Shown here piece after piece: positions 8,631-21,400 of a stretch of DNA of 64,000 nucleotides. Under the pieces are notes generated by a model. That model ran no database searches. It had not been told where the DNA came from and saw only the letters and a program-made list of their open reading frames with translations. The stretch is taken from the NCBI GenBank assembly GCA_038380435.1, contig JAWZYU010000034.1, positions 39,122,901-39,186,900 on the forward strand, read 5' to 3'. Position numbers and translations under genes: made by a program. This stretch comes from Ryuthela nishihirai (lineage: Eukaryota > Arthropoda > Arachnida > Araneae > Heptathelidae). The stretch's first letter is position 1. Each line of letters begins with the position of its first letter.

Positions 8631-10099
8631 CAGGGTGATTCAAAACTTATCGTTCAAATTTCGTGGGGAGGTAGGGAATACGTCAGGAAACCGATTTCAC
8701 ATAGGAAAGTATGTCCGCAAACGTCATCTACATGAACAAAATGGACAAGTAAAGTGAACACAAGGAAACAGTACAGTTAAGTGGTAACGAATGTGACTTT
8801 TATTCCAACAAGGTAAAGTACAGGTTCACAGAAGGTGCTCAAAATTGCGACCATATACACGGACACAGGATTCACAACGCCGTTGCATTGACCGCCGAAC
8901 ATTTTCAAAAACGCCTGGCATATCACGGACAATGCCTGCGGCGGCCACTATTTGTGCAACCAGGTCCATTTCACTGTCGACGGGGGTCTCGTACACATGG
9001 TATTTCATGGTCCCCCACAAAAAGAAATTCATGGGCGATAAATCAGGTGACCTGAGTGGCCAAGCGATCGGTCCACCTCTACCGATCCATCGAGCTCCGA
9101 ATGTTCGGTTCAGGTAATCACGCGCAACAATTGTGCTATGGGCTGGAGCCCCGTCATGTTGATACCACATATCTCGGCGGATATGCGCAGGAACAGCGCC
9201 CAGAAAAGTCAGTAACACTGTCTCGAGAAATATTAGGTATTTCCGGCTGTCCAATCGGGGCAATAGCAAGTAAGGTTCCAACAAACAGTCACCAATGATT
9301 CCAGCCCACACATTTACGGCAAAAACGATGTTACGCAGCGTGACTTCTCGTACCATGCGGGTTGTCGTAAGCCCACACATGTGAATTGTGTGTATTGAAC
9401 ACACCTTCACGACTGAATGAAACTTCATCTGTAAAAAGGACAGAAGCTGGAAAACTGGGGTCTACGGCACCTTTCTGCATGAACCATTGTGCAAATTCTA
9501 CACGCTTCGGATAATCATCAGGATGCAGTAACTGCACCCTTTGCAGATGGTAAGGATGCACACGTTCCTCGTGCAGTATCTGCCACACTGCTGACTGAGA
9601 GACCCCAAGCTGCTGAGCAATAGCTCGCGTGCTGGTATTCGGATTATCTTCGACGGACTGTAGGACTTGTTCTGCGACATTGACAGTCTGCGTCAGTCGT
9701 CTTCTCCCCGTATCCTGCATGTTGCTGCGCAGTGAACCACGTTCGCGCAGATTGCGATGCACACATGCAAACATTTGATGGTGCGGTATTCTTCTGTTGG
9801 GGTATCGGTCTTCGTAAACTTGCCTAGCTCGGTGGCCGCTTTCGCCAGCTGCCCCATATGCGAGATGCATATCCGCTAGCTCTTGATGCGTAAAACGATT
9901 CATCTTATCACTAGTAAGTCAGCTCGTACACTGATGACAGCGGGAGTGGTCGGGCGAGCTGTACACTGGTTAGGTACACACAGCGCCCTCTACATAAGCA
10001 TGCGTACATTTGCGGACATACTTTCCTATGTGAAATCGGTTTCCTGACGTATTCCCTACCTCCCCACGAAATTTGAACGATAAGTTTTGAATCACTCTG
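8631..10099 (-). mobile_element. IS630/Tc1/mariner transposon, DUF4817 type, with 91-bp TIRs
   Basis: The terminal inverted repeats 8631-8721 and 10009-10099 match over 91 bp with one difference at position 4. TA flanks both ends (8629-8630 and 10100-10101). The 1469-bp element carries one transposase on the minus strand. TIR identity indicates recent movement. Confidence 0.95.
8826..9903 (-). pseudogene. DUF4817/HTH/DDE transposase with one frameshift
   Basis: The enzyme cuts and joins the element's ends. The N-terminal frame (start 9903) has a DUF4817-like helix region (HQELADMHLAYG...YPNRRIPHHQMF), then a Tc1/paired-like HTH (TRAIAQQLGVSQSAVWQIL) and the first catalytic Asp (LFTDEVSF). 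The second frame holds VNVWAGIIGD, the second Asp (YQHDGAPAHS) and a third acidic Asp (RSPDLSPMNFFLWG). I count 36 residues between the last two Asp. The two frames part near 9355, just after NPH, so a small indel inactivates this copy. Otherwise it is intact, about 350 residues. Confidence 0.93.
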
Positions 10100-10104
10100 T
10101 AGAT

Positions 10105-10291
10105 CAGGGGTTCTCAACGTGGGGTAAGCGGTAAAATTTTTTGGGGTATGTCGTGAGAGCTCAAAAGTCGCTAGGTCTAGTAACAAAAGTCTCTAAGTTG
10201 GCACTATTATATTATCTGGAAATGTGTATGTACGCAAGTTACATACACATTTCCAGGGGGTACGTGAAGCATAAAAGGTTGAGAACCACTG
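10105..10291. mobile_element. Short hAT-type non-autonomous element
   Basis: The left end is CAGGGGTTCTCAAC and the right end GGTTGAGAACCACTG, typical Charlie-like hAT termini. Between them is a perfect 17-bp hairpin (10216-10232 with 10240-10256). It lies 5 bp from the mariner end at 10099. Target duplication not clear. Confidence 0.75.
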
Positions 10292-10914
10292 ATATGTAGA
10301 TATCATAGTTAGGGCCTACCACCTTCACTTCCCATTTAAATTCCAGTATGGTGAAAAAATTATCAAGTATGAATACATTTCTACCACCTGAAAATAGGCG
10401 GGAAATTGTATTCATGCTTGATAAGTTGAAAATTTCGAAGACAACTACATAGGAGTGTGCAGGCTACTTATTCTTAAGAGACTTCTTAAGAGACTAGCTT
10501 TTGCAGACTTACCTGCAATTCATTCATTCATCTGAGAAAATTTTTCGAATTTCAGAGAACGTAGGTAATAGGTCTTGAGTACATCGAAGTTTTTTAAGGA
10601 CAACAATTGGTATAACAAATATTTTTTAAAGAATGCCTTAAGTTACAGTATGCCATCCTTTAGAGTCTGCTCTTTTTCGGAATTTGTAAGCAAGTTCCTT
10701 ATTTAGCAGCGAAACAATCTAATTTTTCTGTCGCTGGATGGCTTGAACATTGGGAACAGTTTCGTAATTTTGAAACACTAGTCAGAGGGACGGCAACCAC
10801 TGAACAATTACCTGCCATTTAATTAGCTAAACCGTTTCTTCTAATTGTAGTATGTATTTTCTTTTATGCAGATTGTTTAAAAGTACGAGGAATCAGTAAG
10901 GTCGAAGTTTATTA
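10292..10914. other. Unassigned AT-rich sequence with one small inverted repeat
   Basis: The stretches near 10358-10377 and 10405-10430 are inverted matches around ATCAAGTATGAATACA. No coding sequence was recognised. Confidence 0.5.
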
Positions 10915-11312
10915 CCCTTCAATGCTTAGTACAAGATACTTTACCAAGATACTGCTCAAGCATCTAGAATCAACGGCATCAAGTTTCTTCTTGTCCTGCT
11001 TACAAAGGGTCCATATTTCGCTACCATGACTAACCTTAGAAAGAACCAAACTATTATACAGCCTCGAGTGGTTAGCATTTGGCTATTGATTAAAGGGACC
11101 TGTGTTTAAGCATGTTTTGACTCCCGGGTAAGGCATCGATGATTGTATTTGTCTTTCTGCTGAGGTTCCACCATCCTCACAGACCTTCTACTATGGTGTA
11201 TTAAACTGGCAGGTTCCTGTCAAACTTCTTTGGCAAGCAGCTGCTTGAGGAGAAATTTATTTATTATTCATTTTAGTGTTTAGATGTACACGCCAATTTT
11301 TTTACATTCTCC
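10915..11312 (-). mobile_element. RTE-like LINE fragment interrupted by SINE-B
   Basis: 10920-11060 matches antisense LINE sequence at 25150-25260 (CAAGATACTGC, GCATCTAGAATCAACGGCAT, AGAAAGAACCAAACTATTAT). The match resumes at 11268-11312 (TTTTAGTGTTTAGATGTACA) after the SINE-B. Confidence 0.75.
11061..11267 (+). mobile_element. SINE-B inside a LINE fragment
   Basis: A diverged sense SINE-B whose head starts at CCTCGAGTGGTTAGCA and whose end is GCAGCTGCTTGAGGAG. It interrupts the LINE remnant. Confidence 0.82.
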
Positions 11313-11339
11313 AATTATAATGGTTAGAAGAAGGAGTCA

Positions 11340-11590
11340 TCAACTTCTTTTGAGTCACATGTTGCCCGTATGCATAGATACAAATTGGTAAACAGGATTA
11401 TGAATTTTGTGCCTAAAGGTTTCAGGAAGAAGGGAAGACAGGATGCGATGTGCAGACAACGTGAAACAGGATATTTGCTAGAATTGGCCTACAGTCGCCA
11501 AATGCAGCAGCTATAACTCAGAAGAAGCATATCTGGAGAGGAAAATTGCACATTCTCGTAGGATCTCCGTAACCCATGGCTGCATGAGAA
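11340..11590 (+). mobile_element. RTE-like LINE 3' fragment
   Basis: Sense remnant of the LINE C-terminal region: CACATGTTGCCCGTATGCAT, then GTGCCTAAAGGTTTCAGGAA and a CCATGGCTGCATGA-type end. It matches 24830-25040 in the opposite orientation. It is heavily decayed. Confidence 0.7.
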
Positions 11591-11682
11591 TTTTGTATGT
11601 ACGCTTAGTACACATTAAACCGTCAGCACTTATCACTGCCGATCATTGTTGGTTAAGCTCATACACAATCTTTTAAAACAGT

Positions 11683-11888
11683 AATAAATAAATACCCCCT
11701 CAAGCAGCTGCTTGCCACAGAGGTCTGACAGAAACCTGTCAGTTTATATGCCATAGTAGAAGATCTGAGAAGATGGCAGGACCTCAGCAGAGAAACGACA
11801 CAAACAGCCATGCCTTACCCGGGGTTCGAACCCAGGTCCCTTAGATCAGTAGCCAAGCGCGCTAACCACTCGGCCATGGGACGACTAC
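11683..11888 (-). mobile_element. SINE-B copy, full length
   Basis: An antisense copy with tail AATAAATACCCCCTCAAG at the left and an intact head at the right (CCAAGCGCGCTAACCACTCG, GGCCATGGGACGAC). Confidence 0.92.
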
Positions 11889-12584
11889 AGCGTTGAGTAA
11901 AATTGAAATTGGTTTGCTCTGCGTGGCAACACCTCTGTAAAGTTCGTCACAGCAGAAGTTCTATTATACGAGTCGTAGTTATAAATATTTGTATAAAGTT
12001 GAAACCTGTTTCTTTCGTTTGCATCAGAATTGATTATTGTACAATAAATGAAAATCGATTAGAATCTAAAAGGACTTGAAGTGTGTAAAGTCTGAGAAAT
12101 TCTCAAGTAAGTTCCCCTATTTACTTTTTAAAAGAATCTGACAGGTGAACTAAAAAATATACACTATCGATTTTCATATTTCAATTGCATTAAGACATTT
12201 ACTTGATTTTTATACTTTTAAGTTATGTTTTTGAATAGTAAATGTATAAAAAACATACCTAAACATTAATATGAAGATTCCAATTATATGTGTTTGTTAC
12301 ATATGTTTACAAAGAAATCAAAAATTACAGAAACTATTTTCAGTAGGCTTTGCAACAGATGAAAACAACGTCAAATCGTTCTACTTCTGCACCGTATTTT
12401 TGGATCAACTGGTAGTATCAAACATATATATTAGGCCACATTTCATATGTTATTAAGTGTTGATTTTTTTTCTAACCAAGTCAACTTCAATATGGATTGC
12501 ATGAAAGAACAGCTCAATTTAAATATAGTATTTTAATCCTGAAGATTAAAAAATAACTGCCAGGGAGCTTTTCACAGTCTTCAG
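11889..12584. other. AT-rich sequence, nothing recognised
   Basis: A 61-codon open frame at 12271-12456 has no recognisable domain. I regard it as chance. Confidence 0.5.
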
Positions 12585-12597
12585 CCCAACAGATGGC

Positions 12598-12982
12598 TTT
12601 GGGTTGGGTTGTTTTACCTCTGAGCAGCACTTTTTTGCACACCATAGGCTAAATGGCCAGGTCACATGGACCCCGAAGGCTCAGAGTAGGTTGGGGGAGG
12701 GGACCCACTGGAACAGCTGTTGGGAGACAGATGGTAGCCTCCCGTCAAGGCCATCCAGTGTGTTCTTTAACGTGTACAGGATATGGCTTCCCACACTCGG
12801 AGCCACGGCTTAACGTCCCATCCGACGGACGGCGGCCTTTCCAAGCCCATCGGTGTCCCCTACTGACCGTGGGCAGGGCGGGGAATTTTGCGGAGATAAA
12901 TTTCAACGCTGACCCAACTGGGACTCGAACCTGGGAACTACAGATTACGAGCCTGGTGCGCTACCGACACCCCCCCCCCCCC
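12598..12982 (-). mobile_element. SINE-A copy with target duplication and C-run
   Basis: An antisense copy flanked by CCCAACAGATGGC (12585-12597 and 12983-12995). The head end is replaced by a run of about 18 C, an expansion of the GGGGCGGGGG start of the SINE. Confidence 0.92.
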
Positions 12983-12995
12983 CCCAACAGATGGC

Positions 12996-14460
12996 GGTGC
13001 TCAGGAAACGTATAATGTCGAAGCTTAAAGTATACATAGAGATGTGTTAGAATAACCATGGGTTGTTGGTGGCCCATGTCCAATTTGTTGTAATGAAACT
13101 TGTGCTTTCAAAAATTGAATTCATTTTTGTTTTGTAGTAGAGGTATTTTTTTTTACTTTATATGTTAATGAAAAGAAAAATAAAGTGAAAAATACTCATA
13201 CTACCAAAAGTATCTAAACTTTTGGCTAAAATGACTGTTTATGTATGTCAAACAGTTGCAAATGTTTGATTTGACATAACATGTACTGTCATTAACTCTG
13301 TGACCACACATATTTATACAAAAATGTGACAGTGGCACATTTTTTTCTATTTTTAATTATCAATATTGTATAAGTGTATTAAGATGAGAGGGAAAAAGGT
13401 GAAACATACCTCCTCTAGATTGGAGCTTCTAAACTGATTTTTTTATATTCTTTACTCTGTAATAGAATTTTATTTCTTCTTTGAATATGTAAACTGTTAA
13501 AGAGTGGTCATTGATATGTGGGTAAGAATAGTGCAACCTGACATAGCTAGTTGTTTCCATGTTAAATGAAAAAAGATAAAAAAATATAGCAGAAATTTCT
13601 TATCATTGTAGCTATTAGAGATGAGTTCACGCTCAACTTTCTAAGCCCAGAATTATTGAGCCCTGTCAGCAGAAAACTTTTGCTAGAATATAGTAAAACA
13701 TATACTGGTAACTTATCCATTATGTAAGAACAAAGCTCGTTGTAAACAATCCACTGTGCAGCCACTTGATTGTTCATGTTAGCATTTAACTAGGTCATGG
13801 CACCTGCTCTACTGTGATTTTGAGGCAGTCTTCACAACAAACTCTGGCTAAGAGGCAGAACCCTTTTTACTTATAGTTTTAGTTACATTTTCATTTGAAG
13901 AGTGGAGAACAGTGCATAAAATGCTGGGATAAATGATAAAAATAATTATAGGAATATTGAAATAGATTTAAGAAGGAAAAGAGTGTAAAGTGGAGGCAGG
14001 GGGGGGGGGGAATGGATGTACCTATTTCATAATTATTTCCAAAATCTTCCATTTTTAAAAATAGCAGCTTTTTCATTAATTTTTTTAGGAGATTTGCAAA
14101 AATTTAAGAAAAAATATTTTGATAATAGTTCAAATCAAACTTAGATTAAATCAAGAGGTTGTTTCAGCATAGAGAAAAATTAACAAACAAATCAGCAATG
14201 CCATATAGCGCTTCTAAGAAGTAGCAATCAGGTGGCTTTAACAAATTATTTATATTATAAAATGTGCACTAAGTTAAAAAAAAAAGTATATTATTTTCCA
14301 AGATTGAATTGCATATTTTTCTGTGTTAGAAAATTTTCAAACCGAAGTCTTTTTTTAATTGAAGTTTTTTTTGTTGTATTTAAAATGAGCATAGATGCCT
14401 GGCTTCTCATTTCAGATTCTATCAACATCTATATTTGTCAGGGACCCTAAATGGTTAAAG
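12996..14460. other. AT-rich sequence without recognised genes
   Basis: There is a G-run at about 13999-14011. Short open frames (for example 13562-13777 antisense) have no domain I know. Confidence 0.5.
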
Positions 14461-14466
14461 CCACCA

Positions 14467-14720
14467 ATAGAGGAGATCTTGATCAGTGGTCAGAGCACCT
14501 GGCATGTTATCAGGAGGTTTTCAGTTTGGATACCATCCGGCTAATGGAAATTTTTTTTCTTTGCTCATTTAAGAGTCGATCTCTTTTGTAGTACTAGTAA
14601 ACCAGTATGTGTAGGAGAGCACACTTGGTACATGTTGAAAATATGCTGGGTGGACTTTACAGGAAGTTTCCAGCTTCCTTTTAATAGCTATCTGGGTTTC
14701 CTATCCCAACCCAGTTCTAC
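14467..14720 (+). mobile_element. Possible third tRNA-derived SINE, decayed
   Basis: The head is tRNA-like (GATCAGTGGTCAGAGCACCT, GGTTTTCAGTTTGGATACC). The body has a SINE-A-like end (TGGACTTTACAGGAAG, TTTTAATAGCTATCTGGG). It resembles the 8431 head only loosely. Confidence 0.4.
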
Positions 14721-14814
14721 GACTTCATAAATGGATATTTATAGATAAATTTCAACATAAACTAATAACTTTATAGAAAAATTTTCCTATAAAGTGGCCA
14801 ATTGCATATTCTGA

Positions 14815-15173
14815 CAGGATTTGGGTTATTTTACCTCTGAACTTCACTTTTTTTATACATAATGGGCTAAATGGCCAGGTCACACAAGGACCTTGAGGAC
14901 TCAAAGAAGGTTGGGATAGAGGACCCACTGGATAGCTGTTAGGAGACAGATGATAGCCTCCTGTCAAGGCCATCCAGTGTATTTTTTATTGTGCCCAAGG
15001 TATGGCTCTCCTGCACACAGGGTCATAGCGTAACTCCCATCCGACAGATGGCAGCCTTTCCAAGCCCATCAGTGTCCCCTGCTGACCAATGTCAGGGTGG
15101 TGAGTTTTATGGAGGTAAATCTCAACACTAGCCGGCAGTACTTGAACCTGGGAACTGAGATCACAAGCCTGGC
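14815..15173 (-). mobile_element. Old SINE-A copy upstream of exon 1
   Basis: A diverged antisense SINE-A, from TTTGGGTTATTTTACCTC to a decayed head ending near CAAGCCTGGCATCA. It ends about 200 bp before NDRG exon 1. Confidence 0.85.
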
Positions 15174-15374
15174 ATCATTTGGTACGTACACAAACTAAAA
15201 CTAAAAATAATCTAATTTAATGCTCTTTATTAAATTCAGATCTTTGAATTTTTAAGCAAATTTAAACATTTCTATTTAATGAAATTAATATAAATTTTTG
15301 CAGTTGCAATTTAATTTCATATATTGCAGTTTTACTTGATATATTTTGGAAGCATCAAAATAATTTTTTTACAG

Positions 15375-15473
15375 CAAATACCAGCTCTTATAATGGATGA
15401 TATAGAGTTAAAGAACATTGAGCCCCATCAACCTCTCATTCGTTCCTTATCTCGGAGCGACTCCTGTAGTCAG
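15375..15473 (+). CDS. NDRG exon 1, start codon
   Basis: The acceptor AG is at 15373-15374 after a T-rich tract and the donor GT is at 15474. The ATG at 15393 opens 27 codons (MDDIELKNIEPHQPL...). The 18 nt before it are 5' UTR. It ends in phase 0. The Ser/Arg-rich end of the exon is variable among NDRGs. The ATG was chosen because it is the first in frame and the whole frame continues into exon 2. Confidence 0.85.
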
Positions 15474-18400
15474 GTAAAAAAATCCATAATAAAGTTTTTC
15501 ATTTTTTTAAAACAATAATTTAAAAAATATTTAATTTTTTATTAACACTGTAGAAAATCTAAATGATAAAAACACCTGGTTGTAGGATCTTGTGATCAAA
15601 TAAAGTACTGGAATGTTAATAGGTGCACAAGTTGTAGTTTACAAAAAAAACCATTTACATAGTGGATGAATTATCTATTATTGAAGTATAATGGTAGATA
15701 TTTATGATAAAAACTTATATGATTGAAGAGAATCTCCATTGTTAGTTGGTAATGTAGCAATAGAAAGTTTAAATATTTATTGAACTTTTTATTGTAAAGC
15801 CGTCCCGTGGCCGAGTGGTTAGCACACTTGGCTACCGATCTAAGGGACCTGGGTTCGAGCCCCGGGTAGGCATGTATGTTCATGTTATTTTCTGCGGAGG
15901 TCCTGCCATCCTCACAGACCTCTGTGGCAAGCAGCTGCTTGAGAGGGGATTTATTTATTTTTATTTATTTTTCTATTGTAAAAACTAATGATAAAAGTGA
16001 TAGTAAATGATGAGATGAGTGACATATATAAGTGATCTATAAGTGATAGTAAATGATGAGATGAGTGACATATATAAGTGATCTATAAGTGATAGTAAAT
16101 GATGAGATGATAGAAATTCACCATTGTTAATGATAGTTCAGGTTGAAGAATCAAACTGAGCACATGATATTAGATGGCATTAATATTGAAAAGTCTACAT
16201 TCTTGGAAGTTATTGCTAAGAGAAGATTCATGACTGAATTTTAATACTCAGTGTGAGTCAGTAACAGGGCTGAAATTAAATAAAGTTGAAACATTAATGT
16301 AGTCAAATAACATCTTAATATATAGTTGTAGAGTAACTTTTATAATTTAACAGATGTTGGTTAAACTTTTAAAAGACCAAATGGCATGACTGAATATATT
16401 GTGTACAACTAGAATGTTCCACTGCCATCTGCAAAGATTGTAATGTTTCTTGGTGTCCAGCTGACTACTTTGCCAAGTGGAAAGTGAAGATTGCCAAAAT
16501 CAGTAAGGTGAAGGTGATGCATATGATGCAATCTTATATCTAGATAATAAAGATTTATTCTTGTATTATGTAGTATGATATCTTGCATGATTAACACATT
16601 TGCTGCTACTTGACACATGTATGTCATTCTGCTCGTATTAGTGCATTATTTCATTAATATGTATGACATGTATGTTTGTGCATCGTCAAGTATTTGCAAC
16701 CCCATCTGAACCAGTAGTTATTAGCTATCCTTGCCCTAGAAGCACTTGGATTGAGGTTAAAGTTATCTGTGTGTGACTTGCTTTTTCCAGTGGCATCTCT
16801 AAGTATGGGTATCAAGGTAGCAGAGAACATGTTAATGCCATGCTGATGATAGTTTTTTTTTTCACTCTATATTATATACTGTTCTTCAATATTAACTGCA
16901 GAAAAATGCAGTTTTTTCTTTACAAATATCTGTGGTGTACTCTTTTAATGAGGTTTGGAAAAGTTGGTAAGTTTTTCCTTTGTATTTGTCGGTAGAGTAT
17001 ATTATTCTTTCAGGATCATTAATTCAATATATAATAAATAAATAAAATAAATATCTCCTCAAGCAGCTGGTTGCCACAGAGGTCTGACAGGAACCTGTCA
17101 GTTTAATACGCCATAGTAGGAGGATCTGTGAGGATGGCAGGTCCTCAGATTTTTTGCCAACTGCACGTGTTCCCAGGTGGTCACCCTCCCAAGTACTGAC
17201 CACACCCAAAGCTGCTTAACTTTGGTGATCGGATGAGAACCGGTATTTTTAGCTTGGTACTGCCATTGGCAATACAATGTATGCCACCTGAGAAAGGAAT
17301 GTAATCTCTATCATTCTTTTTAAATTTTTTGTGTTATGGGCCATACTATGCAAACATCAATATTTTATTTATAACTACTTTTGTGTACAATAAATAGTGT
17401 ATCTCTTAATGTTAGTAGCTATGCAAAGAGTTTAATTATTTATATAAATAAATATATAATTATTAAAATTATTAAGATATAAATTTATTAGAATAAAATT
17501 ATTTAGATAATAGGTATAATTAGATATAACCTATTATCTAAATGAATTAAGTGATTTATTTTGCAAAATATATGCATCCAGTAACCATCTCAATCATCAG
17601 ATTGTACAAAATGTTGTTTTTATTGTTTAGATTTGGTAGTGTTAACAAACAAATGTGATTTTTATTTAACTTCATTGCACTGTAATTTGTGTATTACTAT
17701 TTTAGCAGTTACTTTCATCATAATTTGAGTTTCTTCTAATATTTTTATATATTTTTAATTGGAAATATTTGACTAATTATTTTATTTCACTAAATTTACA
17801 TACTGTGAATTATGCACTATGGTAAAATATTTTCAAGTTTTGAATCTCTGCTTCAAGCAAGAGATTAATATTTGACATCTTCACACATTCAGTTTTTGAG
17901 TTTCAGAATTTTCACTTATGTTTCAGTCATGAGTAAAAGGGATTTTAATGTGTAAAGTGTATTCTGTGCCATCATTGTTCTGAAGTACTATTTGTAAAAA
18001 AAGATTCAGCAACACTACACTGAGTAAAGTATTTAACTATTTGCTACTTTCCGATTCTTTCTATTTAATGAAATATAAAATGGGACTCAAACTTACTGCA
18101 TTATTATCATTGAGATTATTTTTGATGTTCATTCATGATAAACAATATCTTCTTAATTCTGCCTGAACTGTTTAACTTTAAATAAATATTTCAGACATTT
18201 GACTAGTATAACATTTGGCTATTAGGAATACTGGTCAATTTTGACTAACATTTCAGAAAACCTTTAATGCACTTGAGAACATCTGAACAATGTATTTAGC
18301 ACATACAGATAAGTTTAAAAGATAAAGCTTTCTAAAAAAGACCAAGAGGTGTGTAAGCTGCTTCTTAGCATACAGAAAAATTAGGGATGAATTGGTGAAA

Positions 18401-21400
18401 ATTATTCTTGAGATGTGAAATTTTTGTTACTCTGAGCAAAGCTAATTTAGGTTACATATTGTCTTTTACCTTGGTGACTTGAACATTTACAAGTATGATT
18501 ACTGTATAGTGAAATTTTTTTATTAGTCATAAAATGGAAGTTGGGGCATGATAGATTGTTGTTACCATATATATGGAATAAGCCTGTGTTGTAAAGCAGT
18601 GAAATGTCTACAAATTATGCCATGCCTATATCTTTTTATCTTTAAGTGACTGTTTTTTCCAGCATTTGATTTTTTACCTTTTAAAATTAGCTCATGGAAA
18701 TTTCCATGTTAAGCTATGAGAATTAATCATTCAGAACTCTATAAAGAGTATTTATATGCAGTAAATTACCATTCCCTTGAATAACTTTCTGCTGGTGTGG
18801 ATATATAACTAATCAAAGTGTTGTTAATGCCTAAGTAGAAACCAGATTTTTCTGTTATTCTTTTTTATTTTGCCATTTAATTGATTGAACCTTTTACTAA
18901 AAATAGAACTAAGGTTTAATGAAATTTAATAATAAAACCTTTATGATTTTTGATACTTGTTGTGTAGAGAACTGTCCAACTTATGGAAATTCACATCATC
19001 AAAATTCTTTTTGCCCACATGATATGTAAAAAAAAAACACATTTAACAGAAAAAACATACTCTTCACATAATAGTATAATCTATATTTTAGAATATGATT
19101 TTGTACTATATACTGTATATAAAGCTAATAACATAACACTAAAGGAATGAAAAGGGACCATACTTAAATTGCAAACGTTAATTTAATGTTAAGTATACGG
19201 TGTGTACACTTAATAAATGAGCCATAAATTTAATATTTCTTTATCCTCTAATTCCAGCTAGCAAAAAACATCTTTTATTTATTCTTGGCTTTTTCTTTCT
19301 GAAGTATGTGGTTAGCATTATGGTAACAGTGAGATTTCAGGTGAAAAAGTGCAAGTTAAACATCTCTAAATTTTGCAGAATTCTTCATCTTGTTTCTCCT
19401 CTTGACTATCAATGTCACTTACATCCAATTCCAGTTGTGTATACAAAACTAACTTAAGGTTACAATCCCACCATTTTCTATTTCATCATGCACAACAAGA
19501 GTATTGTCATGTTTTCCCTCATCGGCAGGTTGCAGGTTAAATTCCTCTAAAATTTGATGATCACATTCCCCATTGTTTTCATTTTCATGCAAGGAATTGT
19601 TCTCCACAGGAAAATTCAATCTTCTGAAAGCCCTTTGTAATGGTTGAGCTAGTGATATTGGACCAAAATAATAAAAGCCATTGAATTATGGAGAATTGTT
19701 ATTTTCTTTGACAAAATTCTCTAGCCGTTGAACACAAATCAGTGTTTTCAGCTAATATTTTTATGAGGACACAATAATAAAAATGGCACAGTGATCTGAC
19801 AAGCTTCTTACTGGTACCACTTTAACAACAGAATGGTACTACTGAATCGTGCACCCTGCTACTGTGACTCTGCCAGCTCCACTCTCTCAAAACTTTTCTA
19901 GTGACTATTATTCTAGTATTATTCTTTTTTAGTGTAATTATACAAGTGTTAAAAATTTTTTCTTATAAATTTTAAACTACTGATGTGAAATTAAATTTGG
20001 GAGCTATATATATTTGAAAAAATAGTGATCCATTAAACAAATATTTCTTGTGCTATTCCACATGTTTAGGAAGATAGAATTGATACTGAATTTGGTACAA
20101 TTACTGTGGCAATTCAAGGGGAGAAAAGCAAGCCAGCAATTGTCACCTATCATGACATAGGACTTAACTGTAAGAGAATTTTAATACTAAATATAATAAA
20201 TGCATGCTGTATGTTGAATTATTTGAAATTTCCTCTTTTGCTCATAAGTATAAGCATATGATAGCAATGAACTGTTATATAAAATTTGTGAATTGTTAAA
20301 TTGATTGATAAAATAGTAGCAGTTTCACCAAGTACTATCAAAAATTTTCTTTTCAATTAGCAGAAAACTTCTGAATAATTAATTTATATATATATATAAT
20401 TCATCATAGATAAATTATGTAATGTTTTATTTTATTTTATTATTTGTATCTACTTGGCCTCTGAGTGCAAAATTGTGCTTTTTTTTTGGAAATTTTCACC
20501 CACTCTTTTCGCTTTTCTTATGTTCTGAATTTTCATTCTATGTCTATACATTTTCTTTAGTTTTACTTAAAATGTTTCGAAGCAAAGTATTTTTTTATGC
20601 ATGCATTATCAGGTATTATCATTTTTATGCACGCATTATCAGGAAAATGAAAATACAATAGTTCAACAACTCTGCTACTATATTAATTGTTACATATGTT
20701 TTGTTTTTATTATCTAAGTTTTGTATGCTATATAGAGTTCGCTGCTAAAAAATGTAATCATTATTATTAATTAACAATCTGTTCATACATTTATTTCAGA
20801 AAAAAAAAATTAATTTTATTATCAAATTAGGGTAATTTTTTTAATTATTTCAAATAATTCAAAATCACCAGACAGAGTATTCTTGAATCAAATGCATTAG
20901 CCTTAATTAATTGTTTGTCATGGGCACTTTTAATTTTCAAACTGCAATTTAGATCTTAAACATGCATTAAGTGTAAAGAAAAATTCAATCTTATTCCCTA
21001 ATATTTTTAGCAATTTGCTTTATGTTTTAGAATGAATGAATTGAAAATATAAAAAAAAATTTATAAATATTATTTTCCATTTATATTCTTAAAATTTATA
21101 TCACTTCTTGTAATTTCAGATGTATCAAATTTCCAGCCATTTTTTAGTTTTGTTGATACAAGAATTCTGATGCAGAGCTTCACAGTGTATCACATCAATG
21201 CACCTGGACAAGAAGAAGATGCTACAACTTTACCAGAAAAGTAAGTTTTATGTACATAAACATTTCCATAAATTATGTCTTAAAAAAAAAGCAAGTATTG
21301 GTGGAATGGCCCTATTGTGATAAATTGCTTTCAAGTAGAGAGATTTTTATTTCTTCAATAGAATTTACCTAACATTTAGCTTGTTTTGGAGAGCATGATG

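Noticed and set aside
17155..17273. A working 5S rRNA gene
   Set aside because: Several changes at normally fixed positions, no tandem units, and direct fusion to a SINE body.
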